From the NCBI RefSeq assembly GCF_014640975.1, contig NZ_BMHO01000001.1, positions 1,808,166 to 1,872,165 of the forward strand: DNA of 64,000 bases, given 5' to 3'. The first letter of the stretch is position 1, and each line of letters opens with the position of its first letter. The notes under the pieces were generated by a model. That model searched no databases and was not told where the DNA came from. It worked only from the letters and a program-made list of their open reading frames with translations. The stretch is from Microbacterium faecale. Lineage in GTDB: Bacteria; Actinomycetota; Actinomycetes; Actinomycetales; Microbacteriaceae. Position numbers and translations under genes: made by a program. Below are positions 26,670 through 35,963 of this stretch, one piece after another.

Positions 26670-27671
26670 TCAGGGGACGGTGTCGTCGTTGCCACGTCTG
26701 GAGGCGGGGTCGAGCAGCTCGAGCAGCTCGGATTCAATCGCGCGCCCTGCGCGGTGACAGAGCACCTCGCCGTGCTCGTATAAGTCGACAACTCGTGGGT
26801 CCACGTACGCGGATCGGGCCGTGGCGGGCGTGTTGCCGAGGATGCGCGCGACCTCGCCGAAGGCATGGGCGACGGCATTGCGACGGCCGGTGGCGGTGGG
26901 TTGCGGTCCGGCGCGTGCGAGGCTGCGCGCAGCGACCGCTGTGCCGCGCAGCGTACGGAAGTCCTTCGCCGAGAAGTCTCCCTTCGTCCGTCTCCGGATG
27001 TCCTCGTTGATGTCGCGCGCGGCGAGCGGGCGCCAATCGGCGCCGTCGTGCCACGAGAGGAGGTGCTCGCCGGGGTCGCCGCGGATCAGCTGACGCAGGA
27101 GGCGCGCGAGGTCCCGATCTCGGATCACCGACTCCCACGGCTGCCCGCTCTTGCCCGGGAATCGCAGCTTCACGTGGTCGCCATCGATCTCGACGTGGCG
27201 CTGCGTGAGCGTGGTCAGACCGACACTGCCGTTCTCGTGTGCGTACCGTTCTGAGCCCACCCGGAGCAGACCGGCATCGAGCAGACGGAACGCGGCTGCG
27301 AGGACGGTTTCGCGGGCTAGGCCGGGCTTCTTCCGGAGGTCGCGCGTCACGGACGAGCGCGCTGCAGGCAGTGCGCGCGCGAAGGGGAGGACACGATTGA
27401 ACTTTCGCGCCGACGCTCGGCTGGTCCACTGCTCGTGGTAAAGGTACTGCCGTCGCCCGGCATCGTCCACGCCCGTCGCCTGCAGATGCCCGTCAGCGCG
27501 CGGACAGATCCACACATCGCGCCAGGCGGGTGCGATGGCGAGGTGGCGGATCCTCTCGAGGTGCTCATCCGCACTGATGCGCGCGTCGTTCGCGTTGCGA
27601 TACTCGAAACCGCGGCCGCGCCGGATCCGGCGCCAGCCCGCCGCACGAGCACTCACGCGCCGCAGCCGCAC
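26670..27671 (-). CDS. DNA topoisomerase IB (poxvirus-like)
   Basis: 333-aa type IB topoisomerase that relaxes supercoils by nicking one strand. The N-terminal DNA-binding domain contains GFEYRNANDARIS and IAPAWRDVWICP. The catalytic domain contains the Arg/Lys/His residues and ends with the active-site Tyr region TARSAYVDPRVV. Bacterial copies are small like this one and sporadic in distribution. GTG start. It stands alone, divergent from a small acidic gene. Confidence 0.88.
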   Translation of the reverse strand: MRLRRVSARAAGWRRIRRGRGFEYRNANDARISADEHLERIRHLAIAPAWRDVWICPRADGHLQATGVDDAGRRQYLYHEQWTSRASARKFNRVLPFARALPAARSSVTRDLRKKPGLARETVLAAAFRLLDAGLLRVGSERYAHENGSVGLTTLTQRHVEIDGDHVKLRFPGKSGQPWESVIRDRDLARLLRQLIRGDPGEHLLSWHDGADWRPLAARDINEDIRRRTKGDFSAKDFRTLRGTAVAARSLARAGPQPTATGRRNAVAHAFGEVARILGNTPATARSAYVDPRVVDLYEHGEVLCHRAGRAIESELLELLDPASRRGNDDTVP

Positions 27672-27813
27672 CTCGGCCCTCTCAGCGCGACCGGCCGACC
27701 GTCGTTGTGCATGATCCGACGATTACCGGGTCGATCCGCTCTCGTCAACGGGGTCGACCGTGCGCAGTGCCGCCGCTAGTTTGTTCCGACCGCCGAGAAG
27801 AAGGGACGACAGC

Positions 27814-28017
27814 GTGAGTGACAGCGAACGCGGAAACACGAAGCACGGACCCGCACTCGACGAAGAGATGGAACAGGAGACGCGCGGCATGGTGCAGGGT
27901 CACGGGCGACCGCACGCGGAACCGTTCCGTGAGAGCGAGCCGCTACCCGACGACACCGACCCCGACGAAGTCGAGCAGGCATTCGACCGTGGTGAGGAGG
28001 CCGACGACGATGAGTGA
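27814..28017 (+). CDS. Small acidic protein of unknown function
   Basis: 67 aa, very rich in Asp/Glu, with no hydrophobic segment and a likely disordered structure. GTG 27814 has AAGGG upstream; a longer in-frame ATG at 27760 lacks one. The last eight bases overlap the next gene, so translation is probably coupled. No family recognised. Confidence 0.6.
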   Translation: MSDSERGNTKHGPALDEEMEQETRGMVQGHGRPHAEPFRESEPLPDDTDPDEVEQAFDRGEEADDDE

Positions 28018-29128
28018 ACTCAGGAAGCTGACGACCGCGCTTGGCGAACCGGGTAGGTGGACGTTCGCGTACGTGGATGGACCAGGCCCGGACCCCCGGG
28101 TCGAGGAAGAGGCGAAACAGGACGCTGTGCGTCGCAGGCTCTCCGATTCCGGCGCGACCGACGCCGCCGTCGATGCCGTGATGAGCTGCGTCACGCGCGC
28201 CACGGGCATGCCCGCGCCCTCGGCCCGATACATAGCCGCACGCGACGACGACGTCGTCGTCGATGCTGCGTTTCCGGAACCGCGGGTGGGTCCCGAAGAG
28301 ATCGGAACGGCCGCATTGCCGCCGCTTCTGCCGATGCTGCGTCACGGCGCCGAAACGGCGGGCTACCTCGTCGTCGAGGCGGCACGCGACGGTGCGCACC
28401 TGACGTGGGGACGGGCCGACCGCCAGCCGGAGGCTCTCGACGACGTCGAGGGAGACGCCGATGCGCTGTCGAAGGTGCGCGGGGCGGGGCTCGCGCACTC
28501 GCGCTACCAACGCTCGGCCGAGGAGAACTGGAAGGCGAACCAGAGCGAGGTGGCTGAGGCGGTCGACCGTGTCGTGCGTGAGCGGCAGCCGGCGTTCGTC
28601 GTGATCGCTGGCGACGTCCGGGCGCGGCAGCTGCTGCAGGAACAGCTCGCTCCGGCCAGCCGCGAGATCGCTGTCGAGGTCGACGCGCACACAGCCGCCG
28701 ACGGCACGGACGATGCTGCCCTTGATCGCGCCGTCACGGAGGCGATCGCAGACCGAATCGAGGGGCGCGCCGCGGCGGCACGGGACCGCGCGGCGGCGGC
28801 CGACGGAGAGCGAGGGGCACGCGGCACCGAGGAGGTCATGGCCGCTCTCCAGCAGGCGCAGGTCGAGACCCTCCTGCTGGACGTTCGCCTCTGGGAGTCG
28901 GACCACACCCTCGACGCACTCGAAACGCAGCCGTGGGTCGGCGACGGGAGAAACCTCGACGTGGGCGTCGTCGGCCGGGTGTCCGCGCCCGAGGCGCTTG
29001 CACGCGCGGCTCTTCTCACGGATGCGCGCGTGCTCGTCGAAGAGGATGAGCCCGTCGGCGAGGACGAACCGCGACGCCTCGGCGAACCGGACCAGCCGCT
29101 CGCGGCACTGCGCTGGAGTGCGGGCTGA
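28010..29128 (+). CDS. Rv2629 / Vms1-Ankzf1-like (bacterial eRF1-type) protein
   Basis: 372 aa. The N-terminal domain resembles Rv2629 of mycobacteria. A central RNase H-like/eRF1 domain 2 (about residues 115-215) includes AHSRYQRSAEENWKANQ, with a Gln before a conserved basic/aromatic helix. A C-terminal domain (about 265-372) resembles eRF1 domain 3. Vms1/Ankzf1 relatives are peptidyl-tRNA hydrolases that release nascent chains on stalled ribosomes, so a ribosome-rescue or stress role is inferred. Mycobacterial Rv2629 belongs to the dormancy regulon. ATG 28010 overlaps the acidic small gene; the longer upstream frame is a shadow. Confidence 0.7.
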   Translation: MSELRKLTTALGEPGRWTFAYVDGPGPDPRVEEEAKQDAVRRRLSDSGATDAAVDAVMSCVTRATGMPAPSARYIAARDDDVVVDAAFPEPRVGPEEIGTAALPPLLPMLRHGAETAGYLVVEAARDGAHLTWGRADRQPEALDDVEGDADALSKVRGAGLAHSRYQRSAEENWKANQSEVAEAVDRVVRERQPAFVVIAGDVRARQLLQEQLAPASREIAVEVDAHTAADGTDDAALDRAVTEAIADRIEGRAAAARDRAAAADGERGARGTEEVMAALQQAQVETLLLDVRLWESDHTLDALETQPWVGDGRNLDVGVVGRVSAPEALARAALLTDARVLVEEDEPVGEDEPRRLGEPDQPLAALRWSAG

Positions 29129-29152
29129 CGGGATCGCTTCCGTCGTCGCCGG

Positions 29153-30304
29153 TCACGCCGCGTCTTGGTCGAAGCCCATCGCGTAGGCGTGACCGGCCGC
29201 TCGCGCGAGCGGGGAGCGCATCGCGGTGCGGATGCCGGCCACGACGAGCCCGTGCGTCCGCGCACCCCGACCGCGACCCAGCGCGGTGTTGACGCTCGCG
29301 AGCCGCGCGGCAGCGCGGGCGGAGGCGAGACGACGCTTCTCCCAGCGGTCGAGCGCCTGGAAGTGCTCGGGATTGGCGAGCCAGGCGGCGAGCGGCGACG
29401 CAAGCGTGACGGCGTCCAGAATGCCGAGGTTCATTCCCTGACCCCCGATCGGGCTCACCTCGTGCGCCGCGTCGCCAATGAGGAGGAGGCGACCCGCCCG
29501 CATCCTGCTCACGAGCGAACGCCGGATCCCGAACGCTGTTGCCGTCTCGATTCGTTCCGCGAGTTTCGGATCGCGAGCGGCGACGGCCGCGCGCAGCCGG
29601 GTCGCTCGCTGCGCGGTCGCTTCCGCGCCCCGGGCGCCGGGGTCCCAGGCGACGAGGCGGCGTGCTCCTTCCGGCAACGGGAAGGATTCGAGCACGCCGC
29701 GTGCACCGAGGTCCACGATTGCCGTGTCGGCGGGCTCGTCCCCACCGGCGGCGAGGTCGGTCATGAGATACCCGTCGGGGTATCGGTGCCACACGGAGCG
29801 AATCGGCACTCCCAGCGATTCGCCGCCAGCACCGGACGCGACCACGATCACCCGAGCGTGGACGTCGCGTTCGCCCGCGGGCGTGACGAGTGACGCGATT
29901 GCGTCATCGGATCGCGAGATCACTGCTCGCGCCTCCGTTCGCCATTCCGGAGCGGGAGCCGCGTGACGCAGGGCGGCTTCCGTGATGGCCTGCGGCACCG
30001 CCGCGACGAAAGGAAACCGTGCGCGTCGTCGATCGAAGCGCACGGCGCCGAGGATTCGTCCGTCCGCTCGGGCCACGCCCCGTGTGATCCGGGCTGCTCG
30101 CGCCAGGATGTGATCGGTCACTCCCGACGGCTCGAGCGCGGCGAGCGTCGGTGGGTGGACACCGATCGCGCGCGAGCCCGGCGCCCCATCCGGGCGACGG
30201 TCGACGATGCTCGCGTCGACGCCGAGGCGGCGGAGCTCGGCGCCGAGGGCGAGACCGGCGGGACCGGCGCCGATGATGAGGACGTCGTGGTCAAGTGGGG
30301 TCAC
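29153..30304 (-). CDS. FAD-dependent monooxygenase of the type III PKS cluster
   Basis: 383-aa PHBH-fold flavoprotein: GAGPAGLALGAELRRLG at the N-terminus (FAD ADP-binding) and GDAAHEVSPIGGQGMNLG (ribityl/flavin binding). In alkylresorcinol clusters the equivalent enzyme (SrsC-like) hydroxylates the ring to give a quinol/quinone; the same step is inferred here. GTG start overlaps the methyltransferase stop. Last of three genes. Confidence 0.85.
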   Translation of the reverse strand: MTPLDHDVLIIGAGPAGLALGAELRRLGVDASIVDRRPDGAPGSRAIGVHPPTLAALEPSGVTDHILARAARITRGVARADGRILGAVRFDRRRARFPFVAAVPQAITEAALRHAAPAPEWRTEARAVISRSDDAIASLVTPAGERDVHARVIVVASGAGGESLGVPIRSVWHRYPDGYLMTDLAAGGDEPADTAIVDLGARGVLESFPLPEGARRLVAWDPGARGAEATAQRATRLRAAVAARDPKLAERIETATAFGIRRSLVSRMRAGRLLLIGDAAHEVSPIGGQGMNLGILDAVTLASPLAAWLANPEHFQALDRWEKRRLASARAAARLASVNTALGRGRGARTHGLVVAGIRTAMRSPLARAAGHAYAMGFDQDAA

Positions 30305-31005
30305 GTCACCCGACCCGACGCGTCGTGGAGGGCGAGCAGGCGATACGGGGCGGGAGCGTGGACGTGCCAGCCCGCAGGCAGCCGCATCGACAGCTCGCGC
30401 CGGGTGTAGCTGCGCCGGATGCTGCGCAGCCCGTCGACGCGCACGAAGGATCCGGGCGCGAGCGGTGCGGCCGCGGCGGAGAACGCAGCGTACGCGGCGC
30501 GACTCCGTGCGATGTCGGAATGCGCACTCAGCGTCGTGGCGAGAATCGTCGAATCCGCGAGGAGTCCGTCGAATTGCTCGCGATCCAGGTGGTGGAGGAG
30601 ATGATTCGAGAGGACGACGTCGAACGCATCGCCGGCGGCGACGAGATCCCCGCTGACGGCCTGTCGATACGTCACCCCCGGCATCGGCGTCGCCGCGCGC
30701 GCGACCGCGAAGGCGTGCGGCTCCGGATCGATCCCTACTCCCGCGATGTCGAGCCCGTCCCGCCTGGCCAGGCCCACCACGCGGCGCAGCACGTCACCGC
30801 CGCCGCACCCGACGTCGAGGATGCGCACCGGCCGGCCGAGGCCGAGGAACGCCGGGCGCAGCAAGGTGCGATAGACCCGGCCCCAGGCGGCGACGGCGCG
30901 GTTCACGATCGCGAGGCGGCGCAGTGTGCGGGTGAGCCGCTCCGCGTCGCAGTCGGGGTCGTCCATCAGCTCCGTCAGGTCGTCCGCGCGGGTGCGCAGG
31001 CTCAT
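30301..31005 (-). CDS. SAM-dependent methyltransferase of the type III PKS cluster
   Basis: 234-aa class I methyltransferase. Motif I is ILDVGCGGGDVL; the acidic second strand is GVGIDPEPHA; a following motif is FDVVLSNHLLHHL. It would methylate the polyketide-derived phenol or quinol on O or C. Start and stop overlap both neighbours, marking a tightly coupled three-gene operon. This is a different methyltransferase type from the isoprenylcysteine-like SrsB of Streptomyces. Confidence 0.85.
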   Translation of the reverse strand: MSLRTRADDLTELMDDPDCDAERLTRTLRRLAIVNRAVAAWGRVYRTLLRPAFLGLGRPVRILDVGCGGGDVLRRVVGLARRDGLDIAGVGIDPEPHAFAVARAATPMPGVTYRQAVSGDLVAAGDAFDVVLSNHLLHHLDREQFDGLLADSTILATTLSAHSDIARSRAAYAAFSAAAAPLAPGSFVRVDGLRSIRRSYTRRELSMRLPAGWHVHAPAPYRLLALHDASGRVT

Positions 31006-32126
31006 CGCGCCGCCTCATCGGCGGCGGGTGACGCGCGCCGCGTGAACTGAGCCGTCTCGACCGTCAGTCCCGGTCCGAAGCAGAGCCCGACGACGTCAGC
31101 GCCGTCCGCGAGTGCGTCGTCGGCGAGGATCCGCTCAAGGATGAAGAGGATCGTGGCGCTGGACATGTTGCCGTAGTCGCGCAGTACGGCACGCGAATCC
31201 GCCATCGCCGAGTCGACGAGCGACAGCCCGTCCTGGACGCGGTCGAGCACGCTGCGACCTCCCGGGTGCACGGCCCACGCGTCGACCTCGGCGGCCGCAT
31301 CCTCGACTCCGGGGAACATCGTGTCGACGACGCCGCGGATCTCGCGGCCGATGATGCGCGGCACCTCCGCCGTGAGACGCATCTCGAAGCCGCGGTCGCC
31401 GATCGTCCAGTCCATGTCGGCCTCACCCTCGCTGGTGATCGCCGTCGAGAAGTCGCCGATCTCGAACAAGGCGCCCTCGCGCGAGGGGGCGCGAGAGGAG
31501 ACGACGGCAGCGCCGGCCCCGTCGCCGAACACCGCGGACGCGACGATCTGCTCCGGGTCGCTCGACGACCGGATGTGGAGCGAGCACAGCTCCGTACACA
31601 CCACGAGGACGACCGAGCCCGGCTGCGCGTCGGCGATGCGGGTGGCAGCGCGCAGGGCCGGGAACGCGGCCGCGCAGCCCATGAATCCGATGTGATAGCG
31701 CTCGACGGTCGGCTCCAGTCCGAGATCCTGGACGAGTCGGAAGTCGGGGCCGGGCGCGAAGAAGCCCGTGCACGACGCCGTCACGACGTGCGTGACGTCC
31801 GCGGCGGCGACGTGCGACCGCGCGAGCGCTGTCCTGGCCGCCGTGGCAGAGAGCGCCGGGGCGTCGCGGCGATACAGCGCGTTTCTGTCGCCCGTCGTCG
31901 GTGAGAGCAGGTTCCCGTCGTCGTCGGTGAACAGCGTGTGCTGCGCGCCGATCTCACCGATCACCGAATATCTGCTGTCGATCGCGGAATGATCGAAGAC
32001 GGATCCGATCAGCCGGCGCGCCAGCCGGTCCGTGCCGGGCTGCGATGCGAAGAAATCTCGGACAACGGGCTGACTGAGATGGCCGTCGGGAACAGCAGTC
32101 CCGAGGCCGAGGATCGATGTGCGCAT
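31002..32126 (-). CDS. Type III polyketide synthase
   Basis: 374-aa chalcone/stilbene synthase-fold enzyme that condenses a starter acyl-CoA with malonyl-CoA units. The catalytic triad is visible: Cys in VTASCTGFFAPGPD, His in AWAVHPGGRSVLD and Asn in YGNMSSATILF. ATG 32126 gives the normal N-terminus (RTSILGLGTAVP); the upstream frame is spurious. The methyltransferase and flavin monooxygenase downstream suggest an alkylresorcinol or alkylquinone membrane lipid as product (inference). Confidence 0.92.
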   Translation of the reverse strand: MRTSILGLGTAVPDGHLSQPVVRDFFASQPGTDRLARRLIGSVFDHSAIDSRYSVIGEIGAQHTLFTDDDGNLLSPTTGDRNALYRRDAPALSATAARTALARSHVAAADVTHVVTASCTGFFAPGPDFRLVQDLGLEPTVERYHIGFMGCAAAFPALRAATRIADAQPGSVVLVVCTELCSLHIRSSSDPEQIVASAVFGDGAGAAVVSSRAPSREGALFEIGDFSTAITSEGEADMDWTIGDRGFEMRLTAEVPRIIGREIRGVVDTMFPGVEDAAAEVDAWAVHPGGRSVLDRVQDGLSLVDSAMADSRAVLRDYGNMSSATILFILERILADDALADGADVVGLCFGPGLTVETAQFTRRASPAADEAAR

Positions 32127-32300
32127 GCCCGCACGATAGTCGTGCCCATGCACGGTGTCGTGGGGGTTGACACGACGACCGCCGTCACTCGCGATGGCCT
32201 CAGCGATATAACAGCTCGGTGGCCGTGCGGCAACCCCGTCGCCCGCGCGGCGATCAACGCTCACGATGGGGTGCAGTCAACGAGTGAAGAGGAGAACCTC

Positions 32301-32714
32301 ATGAAATCAGCGAACCGGCTTGTCGGAATCATCTTCGGCGCCGTCTACCTCGTGGTCGGCGTGCTCGGATTCTTCGTCACCATGGGGGTTGGGTTCCTCG
32401 CTACCGAGGGCAGTCTGCTGCTCGGAGTCTTCGAGGTGAACCCGCTTCACAACATCGTCCACCTCGCGGTCGGCGCGGCGCTCCTGCTCGGCGGCCTGGC
32501 GGGGGTGATGGCTGCGAGGTCAGTCAATGGTGTCGTCGGTGCGGTCTATCTCGTTGTGGGCGTCGTCGGGTTCTTCATCGCCGACACCGCCGCCAACATC
32601 CTCGCGCTCAATACGGCCGACCACATCCTGCACCTGGGCAGCGCGCTCGTGCTTCTAGGCGTCAGTATCGCGGCGGACAAGGGGCGGGGCGCACCTGACC
32701 GCGGCGTCGCGTGA
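32301..32714 (+). CDS. DUF4383 membrane protein
   Basis: 137 aa with four hydrophobic segments. It contains the DUF4383 pattern NPLHNIVHLAVGAALLL near the middle and ADHILHLGSALVLL at the end, each with conserved His residues in membrane helices. AGGAG nine bases upstream supports ATG 32301; the longer frame overlaps regulatory sequence of the PKS cluster. Function unknown. It is coupled to the next gene. Confidence 0.85.
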   Translation: MKSANRLVGIIFGAVYLVVGVLGFFVTMGVGFLATEGSLLLGVFEVNPLHNIVHLAVGAALLLGGLAGVMAARSVNGVVGAVYLVVGVVGFFIADTAANILALNTADHILHLGSALVLLGVSIAADKGRGAPDRGVA

Positions 32715-33187
32715 TGATGGCGGCCGTAGGAGCTGGCTTCGCGGCGATCGGCGCAGGGCTCATCCTCTGCGCCGTCGGCGCCGGGGCTGGCGTTCCCGCG
32801 GCGATCGGCCTGGTCGCGCTGGCGCTGGCAGAGTTCGCGTGGGCCGTGGCGACGATGCACACGCGGCGTGTGCTCGCACCGCGCAGTGCGCTGGCCGCGA
32901 GCGTCGCGATCGTGGCAGGAGCGACCCTCCTGCTGTTCACTGCGAGGATCGGTCTGGCACCCTTCCTCGCGCTGCTCGCGCTGCATGGCGCTGTCGGGAT
33001 CGCCGCCGCCGTTGTCCTGCGACGGCGTGCTCGTGATCAACCGATCTCGGCGACCGATTCGCGGATGCCTCTCGTCGCCGTCATCGTCGTCCAGGCGATG
33101 GCCGTCGCGGCCGTGACGACGCCCGCGCTGGCTGATACCGAGCCCGGCGATATGGCCGTGCCGCACGGCACCCACCACGAGCACTGA
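32711..33187 (+). CDS. Hydrophobic membrane protein with His-rich tail
   Basis: 158 aa with about five membrane helices. The short C-terminal tail, after a final hydrophobic stretch ending in PALA, reads DTEPGDMAVPHGTHHEH, a possible metal-binding end. The GTG/ATG cluster at 32711-32719 overlaps the DUF4383 stop, so the two are cotranslated. No family recognised. Confidence 0.65.
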   Translation: MMMAAVGAGFAAIGAGLILCAVGAGAGVPAAIGLVALALAEFAWAVATMHTRRVLAPRSALAASVAIVAGATLLLFTARIGLAPFLALLALHGAVGIAAAVVLRRRARDQPISATDSRMPLVAVIVVQAMAVAAVTTPALADTEPGDMAVPHGTHHEH

Positions 33188-33217
33188 CGGGCGGCAGCAC
33201 CGACGGGAAGGCGCCGG

Positions 33218-33961
33218 TCAGAGCTTGATTTCGACGTTCCCGTCCTCGCGGAGCTTCGTGACGATCTTCTCGACGGCCGCGTTCTGCTCCTGGGAGACCG
33301 CCTGGTCGGCGAGCTGCTGCTTCACCTCGTCGAACTTCGGGATCTCGCCTTCGCCGCCCTGCTGCTGCTTCGACTGCTCGACCATCTGGTCGTACTGCTC
33401 GCGCAGCTCCTCGTCGCTGGGCGCCTCCACGTTGGTCTCTGCCGCGACGTAGGCGTCGATGCGCACCTGATCTGCGGCGTCTTCGCGGACGTCTTCCTCG
33501 GCGATGCCCTGCTCGTCGAACGCCGCGATGACGTCGTCGACCGATTCGAGGCCGTTCTGCGTTGCAAGATCCTTCAGGACGCCATCGACATCCTCGTCCG
33601 TCGCTTCAATGCCCGAAGCCGTTGCGGCCTGCGTCAGCAGTGCCGAGTTCACGAGCATGTCGGCGACCTGCACCTTCAGCTCGTCCTGGTCGACCTCCTG
33701 GCCCGACTGCTGCTGCATCATCGACGCCTGCTGCAGCTGCGGTTCGTACGCTGACGTGAAGTCCTCGAGCGTGATTTCCTCGTCGTTGACGACGGCGACG
33801 ATGTCGGGCAGACCGTCGAGGTCGGCCTCGGGGGCGGCGGGTGCGGCGTCCGTCGGAGCTGGTGTCGCTTCCTCCTCGGGATCCTCGGCGCCGGCGCTGC
33901 ACCCGGCCAGCGCAAGGGCGCCGACGAGCGTGCCGGCGACGAGCAAACGGGAAATCGACAT
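33218..33961 (-). CDS. SurA N-terminal domain lipoprotein
   Basis: 247-aa exported lipoprotein with lipobox LALAGC. A Pro/Ala/Thr/Glu-rich linker follows (about residues 24-48). The SurA_N-type chaperone region starts at IVAVVNDEEITLEDFTSAYE. The C-terminus is Gln/Glu-rich and there is no PPIase domain. It probably acts as a periplasm-side folding or holdase factor (inference from SurA/PrsA relatives). It is monocistronic, with a convergent membrane gene downstream. Confidence 0.82.
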   Translation of the reverse strand: MSISRLLVAGTLVGALALAGCSAGAEDPEEEATPAPTDAAPAAPEADLDGLPDIVAVVNDEEITLEDFTSAYEPQLQQASMMQQQSGQEVDQDELKVQVADMLVNSALLTQAATASGIEATDEDVDGVLKDLATQNGLESVDDVIAAFDEQGIAEEDVREDAADQVRIDAYVAAETNVEAPSDEELREQYDQMVEQSKQQQGGEGEIPKFDEVKQQLADQAVSQEQNAAVEKIVTKLREDGNVEIKL

Positions 33962-34056
33962 AGGGCCTCCAGAGCGTCCGAACGTTTTGCGCGACGCTAC
34001 ACCCCGCGCTGAGGAGCGCAGTCAGCGCGCAGTCAGAAAACGCACAACGTAACCGG

Positions 34057-34800
34057 TCAGCCCGTGACGTATCGGAGCAGCAGTTCGTCGCCGGATTTCA
34101 GGAGGGTCGCGAGCCGAAAGGCGGTCGGGGCGGCCTCTGTCGCGTCGGCGATGCGCCGGCCGTCGCCCGATTCGAGCGACGGGGCGAGAGTCAGGCACAG
34201 CTCGTCGATCGCCCCCTCGACGATCCCCGCGCCGAACAGCGACGGGCCGCCCTCGGAGTGGATCCGACCGAGGCCTCGCCGGACGAGGTCTGCGCGGACC
34301 TGCCCGAGCGCGACGTCGGAGTCACCCGCATCGACCACGTCGGCGACGTTCGCGAGGCGCTCCCGGCGCTCGGCGGGGGCCGCAGCCACCGTGTAGACGA
34401 TCGGGCGCACCGGTGCGTCTCGGAACACAGCCGACGACGGATCCACGTCGAGACTCCGCGAGACGAGGGCGAAGGTCGGCTGCGGGGCGAATCCGTGGCG
34501 CTGTCGCCACGCGGCGGCGTCCTCGTCGAGTTCCATCTCGTTGTACTTCTCGACACGGACGGTCCCTGCGCCGACGAGCACCACGTCGGCGAGGCGGCGC
34601 AGGAGTGTGAACACCCGGCTGTCGGCGTCGCCTCCCAAGCCCGCCGAGCGTCCGTCGCGCGTCGCGGCGCCGTCAAGGCTGGAGACGAAGTTCATGCGCA
34701 GCCAGGGGACGGTGTCCGGAAATGCGTACGTCGCGAGGAGGGCCTCGTCGTCGAGGTCGTCGGAGGGATGCGGAAACAGGCGGTCAATGCGAGCAGTCAT
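34057..34800 (-). CDS. Pyrimidine reductase / dihydrofolate reductase-fold protein (RibD C-terminal-like)
   Basis: 247-aa RibD_C-type NADPH reductase. Motifs are MNFVSSLDGAATRDG, VVLVGAGTVRVEKY and a C-terminal SEGGPSLFGAGIVEGAIDEL. It lacks the deaminase domain of full RibD. The actinobacterial orthologue group includes Rv2671, which has been linked to antifolate tolerance, so a riboflavin or folate-related reductase role is plausible. ATG 34800 is preceded by AGGAGG on the minus strand. A palindrome lies 24 bases upstream. Confidence 0.83.
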   Translation of the reverse strand: MTARIDRLFPHPSDDLDDEALLATYAFPDTVPWLRMNFVSSLDGAATRDGRSAGLGGDADSRVFTLLRRLADVVLVGAGTVRVEKYNEMELDEDAAAWRQRHGFAPQPTFALVSRSLDVDPSSAVFRDAPVRPIVYTVAAAPAERRERLANVADVVDAGDSDVALGQVRADLVRRGLGRIHSEGGPSLFGAGIVEGAIDELCLTLAPSLESGDGRRIADATEAAPTAFRLATLLKSGDELLLRYVTG

Positions 34801-34824
34801 ACGTTCCTCCTGGGGCGAGTGTTG

Positions 34825-34839
34825 TGTCCGAGTCGGACA
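34825..34839. promoter_or_regulatory. Candidate operator palindrome upstream of the RibD-C-like gene
   Basis: TGTCCGA-G-TCGGACA, a perfect seven-base-arm palindrome 24 bases before the minus-strand ATG at 34800. No regulator gene is adjacent. The rest of the 242-base intergenic region (34801-35042) shows no convincing gene. Confidence 0.5.
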
Positions 34840-35042
34840 GGTGCGCGCCATCCGCCGACGCCCCCGCGCCGTGTGGCGTCCCGGGGATCCATGGCGAACT
34901 CCTCACTCGTCGACGGCGACGGTCTCTTCCATCATGGTGCACGGGCGGCGCGAATCGGACGGTCGTTGCTGGCCGGTCACGGCTTGCGTGCATAAGCTCC
35001 TCGTAACGACCGCATCCGGTGGTCACCATGAGGAGAACGATC

Positions 35043-35963
35043 ATGTCGGCACCTACGCGCATCGGCGTCGTATTCAACCCGTCGAAGGGCGCTCCGGACA
35101 AGCTCGAGAAGGCGCTCGAGAGCGTCGACGCGACGGTCACGTGGCACGAAACGGACCCCGATGACCCGGGGATCGCGGCCGCTCGCGCCGCGATCGAGGC
35201 GGGCGCGGAACTTGTGCTTGCGGCCGGGGGTGACGGCACCGTGCGCGCGGTGGCCGCCCACCTCGCAGAGAGCGGCGCTGACGTAGACCTCGGCATCGTC
35301 CCCCTCGGAACCGGGAACCTTCTCGCGCGGAACCTCGAGGTGCCGCTCGGCGACGTCGCCGCGGCCGTTGAGCGCGCCGTGATCGGCGAGCCGCGCAGGA
35401 TCGACGTCGGCTGGGCCGACACCGGACAGGCTCGCTACGCGTTCGTCGTCATGGCGGGCTTCGGCATCGACGCGCACATGATCACCGAGACCGACGACGA
35501 CCTGAAGGATCGCGCGGGGTGGGTCGCCTACGTCGAGGCGCTCGGCCGCGCCGTGACGGCCAGCGAGGTCATCGACGTGCGCCTTACGGCGGACGACGGC
35601 GAGCCCCGAGACGGATCCGCGCACACGCTGATCGTCGGCAACTGCGGCACGCTGCAGGGTGGTTTCACACTCCTTCCCGATGCCGACCCCTCCGATGGCG
35701 AGCTCGACCTGCTGCTCCTCGACGCCGACGGCGTGGGCGGCTGGATGGATACGCTCCGCAACGTCGTGTGGGACAACGGCATCGCCCGTGCCTTCGGCCG
35801 CGGCGCCGATGCGCAGTCGAGCGACAGCGTGACTCACCGTCGCGTTCGTTCGCTATCGCTCGAGCTGGCCGAGCCGCGCGTGGTGGAGGTCGACGGCGAC
35901 GAGGTCGCCGAGACGACGTCGCTCGAGATCACGCTCCAGCCGGGTGCGCTGCGCGTGCGCTGA
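35043..35963 (+). CDS. Diacylglycerol kinase-family lipid kinase
   Basis: 306-aa DAGK-catalytic-domain protein. It has VVFNPSKG at the start, the nucleotide-binding GGDGTVRAVA motif, and PLGTGNLLARNL, all typical of DgkB/YegS-like lipid kinases. AGGAG eight bases upstream supports ATG 35043. It would phosphorylate a membrane lipid such as diacylglycerol or an inositol-type precursor; the exact lipid is unknown. Convergent with the CoA-transferase gene with no gap. Confidence 0.88.
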   Translation: MSAPTRIGVVFNPSKGAPDKLEKALESVDATVTWHETDPDDPGIAAARAAIEAGAELVLAAGGDGTVRAVAAHLAESGADVDLGIVPLGTGNLLARNLEVPLGDVAAAVERAVIGEPRRIDVGWADTGQARYAFVVMAGFGIDAHMITETDDDLKDRAGWVAYVEALGRAVTASEVIDVRLTADDGEPRDGSAHTLIVGNCGTLQGGFTLLPDADPSDGELDLLLLDADGVGGWMDTLRNVVWDNGIARAFGRGADAQSSDSVTHRRVRSLSLELAEPRVVEVDGDEVAETTSLEITLQPGALRVR

